A DNA stretch of 38,035 bases from Laribacter sp. GTDB taxonomy: Bacteria > Pseudomonadota > Gammaproteobacteria > Burkholderiales > Aquaspirillaceae. The stretch lies in contig JAGPIM010000004.1 of assembly GCA_018055005.1 (NCBI GenBank), positions 1-38,035 of the forward strand. Reading direction: 5' to 3'. Shown in pieces: positions 1 to 9,523 of this stretch. The notes below the pieces were generated by a model. It saw only the letters and a program-made list of their open reading frames with translations. It had not been told where the DNA came from and ran no database searches. Position numbers and translations under genes: made by a program. Positions within the stretch are counted from its first letter, which is position 1, and each line of letters opens with the position of its first letter.

Positions 1-116
1 TCCCTTGTGACAGAACGAAGTAATCATTCGTGTAGTGTATAGCAACAGTTTACGAAGTCAAATGCACAGGCTGGCATTGGGCCCGTGCGCGTATCTTGAA
101 GGCACTGATCTACCGT

Positions 117-143
117 ACGGCCATATTTTTGGAGTATGGCCGT
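117..143 (+). promoter_or_regulatory. Hairpin with the ribosome binding site in its loop, before the first phage gene
   Basis: The arms ACGGCCATA (117-125) and TATGGCCGT (135-143) are perfect 9-bp inverted repeats. The 9-base loop TTTTTGGAG carries the only good Shine-Dalgarno sequence (GGAG, 131-134), and the stem ends directly against the ATG at 144. The arrangement suggests translational presentation or control of the first virion gene. Positions 1-116 show no convincing gene; they are probably the spacer after a gene that ends outside the window. Confidence 0.6.
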
Positions 144-743
144 ATGACTTTTTCCGCTTCGAGCGGGGCGCTTGCCCAGGCCTCGCTGATAACCCAGATC
201 GGTGGTGTGGCTGCTTCCACGGTAGGTGGGTATTACGCAGCAAAATCCCAGAAAAGCGCCGCCCAGTTCAATGCAGCCATGGCAGAGCTCAATGCCCGCC
301 AGTCCGAACAGCAGGCGCAATCTGCCTTGCAGCAGGGACAGCGGCAGGTCGCAGCCGTCACGCTGAAGGCCGGTCACCTCAAGAGCGCCCAGCGGGCTGC
401 GCTGGCGGCCAATGGCGTGGATCTGGGCACAGGTAGTGCGGCCGAGCTGCAAGCCTCGACTGACATCATGAAGGCTGCGGATGCCAGCACGGCAGAACTG
501 AATGCCCTGCAGGCCGCCTGGGGTTACCGCATGCAGGGCGTCAACTCCCGAAATCAGGCACTGATGGCTCGTGCTCAGGCAAGGAGTATCAGCCCGTTTG
601 GTGCTGCCGCTTCTTCGCTGTTGACGGGGGCGGGTCAGGTAGCCAATAGCTGGTATGGCCTGAGCAAAGTAGGGGCAATTGGCGGGGGCGGGGCATCCGC
701 AGGTCAATGGATGATGGGCCAGAACGCCCGGATTTCGGGTTGA
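144..743 (+). CDS. Phage internal virion / core protein (T7 gp14-like position)
   Basis: A 199-aa protein, first of three adjacent rightward genes that look like a podovirus ejection cassette. It has an N-terminal Ala/Gly-rich hydrophobic stretch (about residues 10-35), a long Ala/Gln-rich helical middle (LNARQSEQQAQSALQQGQR and onward), and a Gly-rich C-terminus (GAIGGGGASAG). Small virion core proteins of the T7 gp14 type have this composition and lie just upstream of the large ejection proteins. The ATG at 144 is preferred over an in-frame ATG at 96 because GGAG lies 9 bases before it. It ends 10 bp before the lysozyme-domain protein. The assignment rests on size, composition and position, not on a diagnostic motif. 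Confidence 0.6.
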   Translation: MTFSASSGALAQASLITQIGGVAASTVGGYYAAKSQKSAAQFNAAMAELNARQSEQQAQSALQQGQRQVAAVTLKAGHLKSAQRAALAANGVDLGTGSAAELQASTDIMKAADASTAELNALQAAWGYRMQGVNSRNQALMARAQARSISPFGAAASSLLTGAGQVANSWYGLSKVGAIGGGGASAGQWMMGQNARISG

Positions 744-753
744 GGGGCAGCCC

Positions 754-2907
754 ATGAAAGTTCCAGTCCAAGATGGTTTTCAGGTCATGCCGGCCATTGC
801 GCCTGCCGGCCAGCTGGCGACGCCCCGGATGGAGAACGTGGCAGCCCGCCAGGCTGAATCGTTTGGCCGTTCAATGCAGGGGGTCGGTGTGCACATGAGC
901 CGGATGGCCATGCACATGCAGGAAGAGGCCAACCAGCTGCGTCTGGATGAGGCACAAATCCGGGCGCGGGAGGCACTGGCCAGGCTGACCTATGACCCGG
1001 AATCCGGTTACCAGTCCATCAAGGGACGCAATGCCCTGGATCGTCCGGATGGCAAATCGTTGTGGGACGAATACGGAGAACGCTTTGACGCCGAGTTGCA
1101 GGCGATTGCCGGAGGACTTGGCAACGATATCCAGCGGCAGCGCTTTGCCGCGACAGCAGCCCGTTTACGAGCCGGGCTGACCGGTTCGATCCAGCATCAT
1201 GTCCTGTCTGAAAAGCGGACAACCCAGATCCAGACCAACCAGTCGATCATTGACAATCAGGTGGAGATTGCCATTCAGGGATACCGGGATGATTCGGCTA
1301 TCCAGTCTGCCATCCATGGCCAAGTCGACGACGAGGGCGAGGTGCTGCAAAAGGGCATCGTGCAGGCTGTGGCCGAGCTTGCCCGGCTGAATGGCTGGGA
1401 TGAGCCCACGCATTTGCAGCAGCGGCGTAAAGCCGTCAGCCAGGCTCATGCGGGCGTGGCCAGCCGGTTGCTGGACGATGATCCGGCCGAGGCAAACCGG
1501 TATCTGAATGCCCATCAGGCGGACATGACTGCTGGTGATGTAGATCGTTTGAACCGGTCAATTCGTCCGGCGCTCGCACGGTCGGAAGGGCTGAAGCTCG
1601 GAGAGGCCATCTTCTCCGAAGGCAGCCTGCTGCCGACGTCGTTCGATGACGCGGTCAGCATGGTGCTGAAATTCGAGGGCGGGTACACCAGGGATGATGC
1701 CGGAAGGGGGGAAACCAACTACGGCATCAACAAGACGGCCAATCCCGATGTCGACATCAGGAACCTGACGCCAGACAAGGCCGCAGCGCTCTACAAGGAG
1801 CGCTACTGGAATGCCATCGGTGCGGATAACCTGCCCCCGGCAATCCGCATGATCGCCTTCGACACGGCGGTCAACATGGGGCCGAGTGCCGCCAACAAGC
1901 TGATTGCCGCATCGGGTGGTGATCCGGCCAGATTGCTGAACCTGCGTGAAGAGCGCTACGCACAGCTGGCCAGCAAGGAGCCCGGCCGGTTCGGAGAAAA
2001 CGTACAGCAGGCATGGGCAAACAGGATTGCCACGCTGCGTCAGCATCTGGCCAACAGCGAGAACGGTACGTTCAGCAGCCTGACGGGGATGCTGGGCAGG
2101 GCAGACCTGATTGCCGACGAGGACCAGAAACGGGTGGCGAAACAGCATATCAAGGAGCTGTATTCGTTCGAGCAGGCCCGGAAGAAAGAGGAGTACGACG
2201 CCCTGTTCCTGCGCGCCCAGGAGATTGCCTACGCCAAGCCCGGTGGCTGGAAGGACATCGCTCCGGCCGACTGGGGAGGGCTGACCCATGAGGACCGGGC
2301 CAAACTTCAGGGGGGCGTTCCCAAAGCATCCAGTCCGGACATCCTGCTGTTGCTCGAAAACCGCCCGGACCTGTGGGTATCCGGAAAGATCGAACAGTTC
2401 CGCTATCAGCTGTCCGAGGCCGATTACCGGAATTATTTCACCAAAGGCAACGGCCCCGGAGCTGACGAGAAAATCCGCAAGGCCAACTACGACGCGACGG
2501 TATTCACTCGTGGCCTCGTCAATGCCGGGCTGGACAAATTGACCAAGTCCAGGCTGTCTGACCCGGAGCGGGATCAAAAGCTTGAGCTGACGATGGCGTT
2601 CAAGCGCGAGATCGAGGCCCAGCAGCAGGCCAAAGGGCGGGCCCTGTCCCTGGAAGAACAGGAAACCCTGATGGCCAGACTGCTCAAGCCGGTCAAGGTC
2701 AAAGCCATTGAGACGGCTCTTGGCGGGCTCTACCGCCAGGAAACCTCAATGGACAAGCACGTCTACGAGGTGCAGTCCCCCGGGAACATCCTCATTCCGG
2801 ACAAGGCAAGGAAGCTGATCAGTGCCCGGGCCCGTGCGGCGGGCCTTGCGGGCCTGAGTGAGCGGGAAATGCTGAATGCCTATCTGTCGATGGAAGAAGA
2901 ACAATGA
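754..2907 (+). CDS. Virion-associated ejection protein with GH108-type lysozyme domain
   Basis: A 717-aa phage protein. Residues about 1-290 are mostly charged helix. Residues about 295-430 resemble a glycoside hydrolase 108 (ZliS-type) muramidase: the motif KFEGGYTRDDAGRGETNYGI places the probable catalytic Glu at residue 308, and the later motifs ALYKERYWNAIGAD and FDTAVNMGPSAAN are typical of this family. The C-terminal 290 residues are helical with no recognised fold. Known podovirus ejection proteins carry a peptidoglycan hydrolase that locally opens the wall during DNA entry, and that is the inferred role here; host lysis is covered by the separate endolysin gene. A GAGGGG ribosome binding site precedes the start. 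The stop overlaps the next start codon (ATGA), which suggests translational coupling. Confidence 0.8.
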   Translation: MKVPVQDGFQVMPAIAPAGQLATPRMENVAARQAESFGRSMQGVGVHMSRMAMHMQEEANQLRLDEAQIRAREALARLTYDPESGYQSIKGRNALDRPDGKSLWDEYGERFDAELQAIAGGLGNDIQRQRFAATAARLRAGLTGSIQHHVLSEKRTTQIQTNQSIIDNQVEIAIQGYRDDSAIQSAIHGQVDDEGEVLQKGIVQAVAELARLNGWDEPTHLQQRRKAVSQAHAGVASRLLDDDPAEANRYLNAHQADMTAGDVDRLNRSIRPALARSEGLKLGEAIFSEGSLLPTSFDDAVSMVLKFEGGYTRDDAGRGETNYGINKTANPDVDIRNLTPDKAAALYKERYWNAIGADNLPPAIRMIAFDTAVNMGPSAANKLIAASGGDPARLLNLREERYAQLASKEPGRFGENVQQAWANRIATLRQHLANSENGTFSSLTGMLGRADLIADEDQKRVAKQHIKELYSFEQARKKEEYDALFLRAQEIAYAKPGGWKDIAPADWGGLTHEDRAKLQGGVPKASSPDILLLLENRPDLWVSGKIEQFRYQLSEADYRNYFTKGNGPGADEKIRKANYDATVFTRGLVNAGLDKLTKSRLSDPERDQKLELTMAFKREIEAQQQAKGRALSLEEQETLMARLLKPVKVKAIETALGGLYRQETSMDKHVYEVQSPGNILIPDKARKLISARARAAGLAGLSEREMLNAYLSMEEEQ

Positions 2908-5900
2908 AAATGAACGGTCTGGACAATTACCTGAATACCTTGAGCCAGCAGCGTAACGATCAGTTGGCCGGCTCCTTGCGCGATGCGTTGCAGGTCAATC
3001 CTGATGACTACGCCAAAACCGTCAAACTGGCCAAGGCTGCCGGCGTCGAGGTTGAGGCCGTACCTCTTTACGCCGATGTGGCACAGGAAGCCCAATATCT
3101 GGACGGGATCGGGTTTCGCACTCTCTGGAAAGACTCACCGAAGACCGCTGAATTCCTGAGCGATGCCAGGAATGCCAGGCTGGCTCATGATGATGTGGCA
3201 AACCTGTCGGTGCTGGAAAAGCTGGCCCGGTCTGCCGGGGCGGGTCTGACCGCCGCCAATGCCGGTCTGTGGGGGATGGCACAGGCCGGAACAGAACTGC
3301 TGGTGAGGCCTGTTACAGGCGCACTGGCCGGTCTGGGTGTTTTGCCGGAGGACGTGGGTGGCCGGATGGCCGAGTCGTTTTCCCGGATGCGCCGGATCCA
3401 GGATGACCAGACCGATACCCTGATGAGGAACGACGACGGGTTGACGCTGAATGGCGTCTACTCTGGCGTGCAGTCTGTTACCCAGACCCTTGCCATGGCT
3501 CCCGCTGCCATCATGACCGGTAACCCCGCACTGATGCTGGCACCACTCGCAGGGATTGCCGGTGGGCGCTCCTACGGTAAGGCCCGCGATGCGGGACGAA
3601 CGCCCGCTGTGGCGGCGATGTATGGTTTCTCGGATGGCACCGTGGAATACCTGACCGAGAAAATTCCGGCCGGCAAGCTGTTGGGTGACCTGCAAAAAGG
3701 CATCGACTGGAAAAAAATGCTGGCTGGCCAGCTAGGCCATGAGGCATGGACGGAGCAGGTGGCAACGGTTGCCCAGGATCTGAACGAGTGGGCGGTTCTC
3801 AATCCTGACCGGCCATTTTCTGAGTATCTGGCGGATCGGCCTGCGGCTGCCTATCAGACCCTCGTGGCCTCCATCGTGGCGGCAGGGGCGCAAACCGCGG
3901 TCATCAAGGGCGCTGACCGGGCATTGAACGGTGAGCGGGTGCGACGGCAAAAGGAAAGCCAGGCCTTTTTCGAGGGGCTGGCTGATACCGCCAGACAGTC
4001 CAGGTTGCGGGAACGCATGCCGGAAAGTTTCCGTGACTTGATGGACAAACTGACGGCAGACGGCCCGGTGTCGACCGTGTTCATGGATGCCCGCCGCTTC
4101 AGGCAATACTTCCAGGATGCCGGCCTCGATCCTGCCGTGGTTGCAAAAGAGGTGGGCGCCAAGGATTACGCCGAGGCGCTGGCCCTGGGTGGCGACCTGT
4201 CGATTCCGACCAGCCATTTTGCGGAAAAGCTGGCTGGCTCCGAGCATTTCAGCGGCCTGGTACCTGACTTGCGACTGTCACCGGCAGACCTGACCGGACG
4301 TGAACAGCAGGAACAGCAGTCCAGGCTGGATGATCTGGCGCGCGAGTGGGCAGACCGAATGGCCAGCGAAGACCCGGATACCGTTCGGGATGAGCAGGGC
4401 ATGAGTGTAGCTGACACCATTCAGGCCGATCTGGTGCAGCAGCTGGAATCTTCCGGTTTTGATCCGGATACGGCCCGCCAGCAATCGGCCGTGACAACGG
4501 CTTTTTTCATGGCGATGGGCGAGCGGACAGGGCAAGGCCCGGCCGAACTGTTCCAGCGTTATTTTGGTGGCGTCACCCGGCCGGTTCCCGATGCGCTTCA
4601 GCGCCGTATTGGCACGGATGATCTGGATCCTTTGCTTGATCGTTTGCGGGCAGGGGACATCCCGTCGCAGGCCGACGTATTTGGCCAGTCGTTGACCGGG
4701 TTTTTGCGGGAATTTGGCATCTCTGATCCTGCTGGCGAGCTGGCCGGTCGTGACCTGGACAAGGGGTTGAAAGCCTTTCAGCGCCGGCTGGTCAGGGATG
4801 ACGGCATTTCGCTGGACCAGGCTGTCGAGCGTGCCGTGGAGGCAGGCTTTTTCCCGGGGCAGGAGATCGGTGATGTCTCGGTCGCTGATTTACTGAATGC
4901 CCTGCTGGAGGACGAGACCAATCCGATCTATTCCGTGCAGCAGACCGATGCAGCCATGCAGGCTACCCGGGATACCCTGATGCAGTTAGGCAACTATCTG
5001 GACCAGCTGGGCGTGGATTTGTCAGTCCTGGACAATGCAGCCGTCAAGGCAGCCCTGCAGGGTGAATTGCCAACGGAACAAATGGTACAGAACCAGGCCG
5101 AGCGGGTATTCAACCAGTCCCGGGGCAAGCTGGAGGATGCGGCTGGCCGGCTCCGGCGTGCGGCAGAGAACATCACCAACGGTGTCCCGATCTCCAACCA
5201 GCCGATAGATTTTGGCGAGACTCCTTACATCCTGCAAAAGCTCGGAGCCAAGGCATTGCCACTGGAAATGCGTGACCCGAAAAAGCTGCTGCAGATCGTG
5301 AAAAGCGAGGGGCAGCGGGAGGACGGGCACGGCTTGTCTGCGGACGTGTTGTCACAGATTCCCTATGCCTTGCATGACCCTTTGGCGGTCTTTGCATCAG
5401 CCACGCACGAGAATGCGCTGGTTGTGGTGACAGAGCTCGAGGACGGGAAAGGCAACCCGGTTATTGCAGCGGTTCATTTGGATGTTTCTGCAAAAAACCA
5501 CCGAATCAACAAGGTAGCCAGCCTGTACGGGAAAGATCGATCGGAGTCTGTTTTCGCCAAGTGGCAACGGGATGGAACACTAAAATACGTAAATGATAAA
5601 AGCCCTGATTTGCTTCGATCCGCCGGGGTCCAATTCCCCATGGAAGAAGCACTTCAAGGCTCTGTACAAAATGTACTGCTGCGCAGTGAGCTTGTCAACG
5701 ACGATACTGTCCTGTCACAGGCCGGCAGCAAGCCCCGCGGGCGCATCCGCTTTGGTGCCGACAAGGTATTCCGTATCGAGTTGCTGGACGGGGCCGACCT
5801 GTCGACATTCCAGCATGAAACCGCCCATATGTTCCTCGAAATCCTGGGGGACATGGCACAGTCCGAGCAAGCTCCGCAGCAAATACAGGCAGACTACGCT

Positions 5901-8900
5901 GCGGTATTGCAGTGGTTTGGCGTGGACTCCCGCGACCAGATCCAGGTGGAGCAGCATGAACAGTGGGCTCGCGGGTTTGAGCAGTACCTGAAAGAGGGCA
6001 AGGCACCCAGCGCCGAGCTGCAGGGCGTATTTGCCAGATTCAAGGCATGGCTGCGTTTGCTATACGGTCGGTTGCGTGGCGATCTCAATGTCACGTTGAG
6101 CGATGAGGTGCGCGGTGTCTATGACCGCCTGCTGGCTACCGATGAGCAAATCCGGCAAGTCAGGGAGACAACCGGGCTGGGTGAGCCCATGTGGTCGGAT
6201 GCGGCCGAGGCCGGCATGACGGAAGCTGAATGGGATGTTTACCGGCAGATGCGGGATGCCGCCCGTGAAGAAGCTGATTCGACCCTCATGGCCCGCATGA
6301 TGGCTGAACAGCATCGCGAGCATCTGGCATGGTGGAAAGAGGCCCGGCAAAAGGTTCGGAGCGAAGTGGCCGAGGAGGCATCTTCCTCCCCTCTGGTTCA
6401 GGCCATGGCATTCCTGCGGGATGGCCGGTTGCCAAACGGCTCTACGATTCATGAACTGGTGAAGCCAGCCAAACTCTCGAGGCAGGTGCTGGTGGAGCGA
6501 TATGGCGAAGCCTTTCTGAAACGCCTGCCCCGCCCTTACCTCTATACACGGGAAGGGGGCGTATCCCCTGATGAAGTCGCTGAACTGTTTGGCTTTGCTT
6601 CGGGTGATGAACTGGTATACCGGCTGGCAGATGCGCCCAGCCCGTCCAAAGCCATTGAAGCGGAAACCGATGTCAGGATGCGGCAGCGTTATGGCGACAT
6701 GCTGACTGACGGTACGCTGGCAGAAAGGGCCACGGAGGCGCTACACGGGAACAGGCAACTGGACCTGATGCTGGCCGAACTGCGTGCCTTGTCGCGTCGT
6801 GCGGAGGGGGTATTGCCCGCAGGGTTCGTCGTGACGCCTCGCGAACTGTTCCGGCAAATGGCCGAGCGTACGATAGGCCAAAAAACCGCCCGGCAGGTTC
6901 GACCGCATGTCTGGTTGCAGGCAGAGCGGCGGGCGGCCAACGAAGCCATGCAGGCCGCCGCCAAAGGTGATCTGGCAGCTGCCGTTGATGCCAAGCAGCG
7001 ACAGATCATGAATCACGAGATGTACCGGGCGGCCGTTGCGGCTACTGAGCGGGTGGAGCGCATCCAGCGGCATATGGCAAAACTCGGCCAGACCAAAGTC
7101 CGGCAGCGGATCGCCAAGGCGGGCGGAGACTATCTGGACCAGCTGGATGCCTTGCTGGAGCTGTACGAATTTCGCCCTGCGTCGGCAAGAGAGGTGCAGC
7201 GAAGGGAGAATCTGGCCGCGTGGCTGGAAAAGCAGGCAGAGGCCGGATTTGATGCTGCCGTGCCGGCTGAAGTCGCAGCGAGAACCCGTGTCGTCAACTA
7301 CCGCGATGTCCCGCTGGATGAGCTAGATGCCGTTCATGACACGGCGAAGATGATCGAGCATCTGGCCGGTACCAAGAACAAGCTGCTGAAGGCCCGTGAC
7401 AAGCGGGATTACGAAGCAACGGTCGAGGCCATTGTCGGATCCATTCAGGCCAACAATGCCATGAAAGACGGCTACCTGCCGTTGAATCCGTCAAGGCTGG
7501 AGCGGATCCGGCAGCAGCTTGAGTCGGTGGATGCCTGGCACATCAAGCCGGAGGCCTTGTTCCGGCAACTGGATGGTGACCAGTTGGGCGAGGCACATCG
7601 TTCCCTGTTTCAGCCACTGGAAGATGCCCAGAGCGCAGAGTCCGTGATGTGGGAGAAAACCGCCAGAAATCTGCAGGCCATCTGGGGGCGATACACGCGC
7701 AAGGAACTGGCCGAACTGTATAGCCGGAAACACGTCATTCCTGCATTGCAGGGCGATACCATGACAAAGGCGCAGATCATGGCGCTGGCTCTCAACTGGG
7801 GGAACGCAGGCAACCGTCAGGCTGTCCTGAAGGGCAATGACCGGCTCATGGACAAGCCTGAAAGTGTGGAGGCGATCATCAGCCTGCTGTCTGCCAAAGA
7901 CCTTGAAACAGTGCAAATGATCTGGGATGAGGTGGGGCGCTTCTGGCCGCAGATCGAAGCCATGCAGAAGCGGCTGACAGGGCTTGCGCCGGAGAAAGTG
8001 GAGGCAACCCCGTTTGTCGTGAATGGTGTGGAGCTGCGGGGTGGCTACTACCCGCTGAAATATGATGCCCAGCGAAGCTATCGTGCCTTCAAGCGCGGCG
8101 AGGATGCTGGTGCCCGGCTCTTTGAAAACCATGTGGGCCGGGCCGCTACCCGGCGAGGGCATACGATTGAGCGTGTCGGATCGGCTGGACAGCCAGTGCG
8201 CCTCGACCTGTCAGTGCTGGGGGATCATCTGCAGCAGGTCATTCACGACCTCGCTTTCCGTGAGGCCATCATCGACGTGAACCGGTTGCTGGCCAATGAA
8301 CGGGTGCGAGAGGCGATTGAGGGCGCGACAAACCGCGAAATCTACCGGGCGCTCCTGCCGTGGCTGAAGCGCATTGCCAATGAGAAAACAGTCGAGCAGC
8401 CCAGCCCGACTGAAAAAATCATCGGCCGTGTGAGAGCGGGTACAACCCTGATGACAATGGGCTGGAAGGTGACAACAGCCATTGTGCAGCCGTTGGGCTA
8501 TCTCTCCAGTGTTCACCTGCTGGGGCGCAAGTGGGCGGCCCGTGGGCTGCGGGAATTCATTGGTTCGCCGGAGAAGATGCAGGCGACCCGGGATTTTGTC
8601 TATGCCCGTTCTTCCATGATGCGGAACCGTCAGACCGGTTTTGATCGTGATGTTCATGATCAGCTCTCAAGGCTGGCCGGCAAGCATGATGCGCTGGATC
8701 CGGTCAGGAAGACCGCGTTCTACTTTACCGGGATGATGGACATGGCCGTTGCGATTCCCACCTGGATGGGTGCCTACCGCAAGGCCATTCTGGAAGACGG
8801 TGCGACTGAACGCGAAGCCATCGAGGCCGCCGACCACGCTGTCCGCTTCACCCAGTCCAGCGGCTACGCGAAGGATTTGGCCCGCATTCAGGGTGGCAGT

Positions 8901-9464
8901 GAGCTGCGCCGCATGTTCACCATGTTCTATTCGTATTTCTCGGCGCTGTATCAGATGGAAAAGCGCAGTTTCCGGAGAGTGAAATCGATCCAGGACATGC
9001 CCCGGTTCGTTGCTGACCAGATGTTGCTATGGTTTGTGCCGGCCATTCTGGGCGAGCTGGTTGCAGGCAGAGGCCCGGGGGAGGATGAGGACTGGAGCGA
9101 TTGGTTTGCTGATAACTGGTGGAAAATAGCCTCCTATCCTGCCCAGACGGTCGTTGGCTTGAGGGACATCATCGGCGCGATCAACTCTCCGTTCGGCTAT
9201 GAAATCAGCCCGGTGGCCAGGGCACTGGAAGCTGTCCCGGAACTGGTCAACCGTACGGCGGACATGGCGACAGGGGAGCGGGATCTCAAACGGTCTGATG
9301 TGAAGCTGGCCGTTGACCTGGCCGGAACCTGGATGGCTTTACCGTCCAGTCAGGCATGGATTACCGGGTCGTATCTCTATGATCTGGCAACCGACCAGGA
9401 GGAACCGGCCGATCCCTTCGAATTTCTGCGTAACCTGGTTTTCACCAGACGTCAGGCAGCCTGA
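2904..9464 (+). CDS. Giant phage polyvalent / internal virion protein (2186 aa)
   Basis: A 2186-aa protein that closes the ejection-protein trio. Visible parts, in order: an N-terminal region with hydrophobic Ala/Gly-rich helices (about residues 100-330) that could insert into membrane; a region about 800-925 (PYALHDPLAVFASATHEN, then a beta-rich stretch with HLDVSAKNHRINKVAS) resembling the BECR-fold nuclease-like domain of polyvalent and MuF-type phage proteins; a zinc-peptidase-like motif FQHETAHMFLEIL with HETAH at residues 971-975; long charged helices (about 1050-1750); and a C-terminal segment (YSYFSALYQMEKRSF, WFADNWWKIASYPAQTV) typical of large polyvalent protein C-termini. Such proteins are packaged in the capsid and injected with the DNA. 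Membrane conduit and host-modifying functions may coexist. The domain calls come from motif reading only. Confidence 0.75.
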   Translation: MKMNGLDNYLNTLSQQRNDQLAGSLRDALQVNPDDYAKTVKLAKAAGVEVEAVPLYADVAQEAQYLDGIGFRTLWKDSPKTAEFLSDARNARLAHDDVANLSVLEKLARSAGAGLTAANAGLWGMAQAGTELLVRPVTGALAGLGVLPEDVGGRMAESFSRMRRIQDDQTDTLMRNDDGLTLNGVYSGVQSVTQTLAMAPAAIMTGNPALMLAPLAGIAGGRSYGKARDAGRTPAVAAMYGFSDGTVEYLTEKIPAGKLLGDLQKGIDWKKMLAGQLGHEAWTEQVATVAQDLNEWAVLNPDRPFSEYLADRPAAAYQTLVASIVAAGAQTAVIKGADRALNGERVRRQKESQAFFEGLADTARQSRLRERMPESFRDLMDKLTADGPVSTVFMDARRFRQYFQDAGLDPAVVAKEVGAKDYAEALALGGDLSIPTSHFAEKLAGSEHFSGLVPDLRLSPADLTGREQQEQQSRLDDLAREWADRMASEDPDTVRDEQGMSVADTIQADLVQQLESSGFDPDTARQQSAVTTAFFMAMGERTGQGPAELFQRYFGGVTRPVPDALQRRIGTDDLDPLLDRLRAGDIPSQADVFGQSLTGFLREFGISDPAGELAGRDLDKGLKAFQRRLVRDDGISLDQAVERAVEAGFFPGQEIGDVSVADLLNALLEDETNPIYSVQQTDAAMQATRDTLMQLGNYLDQLGVDLSVLDNAAVKAALQGELPTEQMVQNQAERVFNQSRGKLEDAAGRLRRAAENITNGVPISNQPIDFGETPYILQKLGAKALPLEMRDPKKLLQIVKSEGQREDGHGLSADVLSQIPYALHDPLAVFASATHENALVVVTELEDGKGNPVIAAVHLDVSAKNHRINKVASLYGKDRSESVFAKWQRDGTLKYVNDKSPDLLRSAGVQFPMEEALQGSVQNVLLRSELVNDDTVLSQAGSKPRGRIRFGADKVFRIELLDGADLSTFQHETAHMFLEILGDMAQSEQAPQQIQADYAAVLQWFGVDSRDQIQVEQHEQWARGFEQYLKEGKAPSAELQGVFARFKAWLRLLYGRLRGDLNVTLSDEVRGVYDRLLATDEQIRQVRETTGLGEPMWSDAAEAGMTEAEWDVYRQMRDAAREEADSTLMARMMAEQHREHLAWWKEARQKVRSEVAEEASSSPLVQAMAFLRDGRLPNGSTIHELVKPAKLSRQVLVERYGEAFLKRLPRPYLYTREGGVSPDEVAELFGFASGDELVYRLADAPSPSKAIEAETDVRMRQRYGDMLTDGTLAERATEALHGNRQLDLMLAELRALSRRAEGVLPAGFVVTPRELFRQMAERTIGQKTARQVRPHVWLQAERRAANEAMQAAAKGDLAAAVDAKQRQIMNHEMYRAAVAATERVERIQRHMAKLGQTKVRQRIAKAGGDYLDQLDALLELYEFRPASAREVQRRENLAAWLEKQAEAGFDAAVPAEVAARTRVVNYRDVPLDELDAVHDTAKMIEHLAGTKNKLLKARDKRDYEATVEAIVGSIQANNAMKDGYLPLNPSRLERIRQQLESVDAWHIKPEALFRQLDGDQLGEAHRSLFQPLEDAQSAESVMWEKTARNLQAIWGRYTRKELAELYSRKHVIPALQGDTMTKAQIMALALNWGNAGNRQAVLKGNDRLMDKPESVEAIISLLSAKDLETVQMIWDEVGRFWPQIEAMQKRLTGLAPEKVEATPFVVNGVELRGGYYPLKYDAQRSYRAFKRGEDAGARLFENHVGRAATRRGHTIERVGSAGQPVRLDLSVLGDHLQQVIHDLAFREAIIDVNRLLANERVREAIEGATNREIYRALLPWLKRIANEKTVEQPSPTEKIIGRVRAGTTLMTMGWKVTTAIVQPLGYLSSVHLLGRKWAARGLREFIGSPEKMQATRDFVYARSSMMRNRQTGFDRDVHDQLSRLAGKHDALDPVRKTAFYFTGMMDMAVAIPTWMGAYRKAILEDGATEREAIEAADHAVRFTQSSGYAKDLARIQGGSELRRMFTMFYSYFSALYQMEKRSFRRVKSIQDMPRFVADQMLLWFVPAILGELVAGRGPGEDEDWSDWFADNWWKIASYPAQTVVGLRDIIGAINSPFGYEISPVARALEAVPELVNRTADMATGERDLKRSDVKLAVDLAGTWMALPSSQAWITGSYLYDLATDQEEPADPFEFLRNLVFTRRQAA

Positions 9465-9478
9465 CCGTACGCATATCG

Positions 9479-9517
9479 CCCCCTCTGATTGATAGCCTCA
9501 AGCCATCAACAGAGGGG
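9479..9517 (+). promoter_or_regulatory. RBS-sequestering hairpin before the tail-fibre gene
   Basis: CCCCTCTG (9480-9487) pairs with CAGAGGGG (9510-9517), extended by TGAT/ATCA and GC/GC with small bulges around a CTCAA loop. The 3' arm contains the GAGGGGAG ribosome binding site of the tail-fibre ATG at 9524. No U-tract follows, so this is more likely a translational control hairpin than a terminator. Confidence 0.6.
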
Positions 9518-9523
9518 AGTGTA

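Noticed and set aside
1558..2577. 339-codon antisense frame within the lysozyme-domain phage gene
   Set aside because: The sense frame contains clear GH108 motifs and the antisense product has none; a codon-bias shadow.
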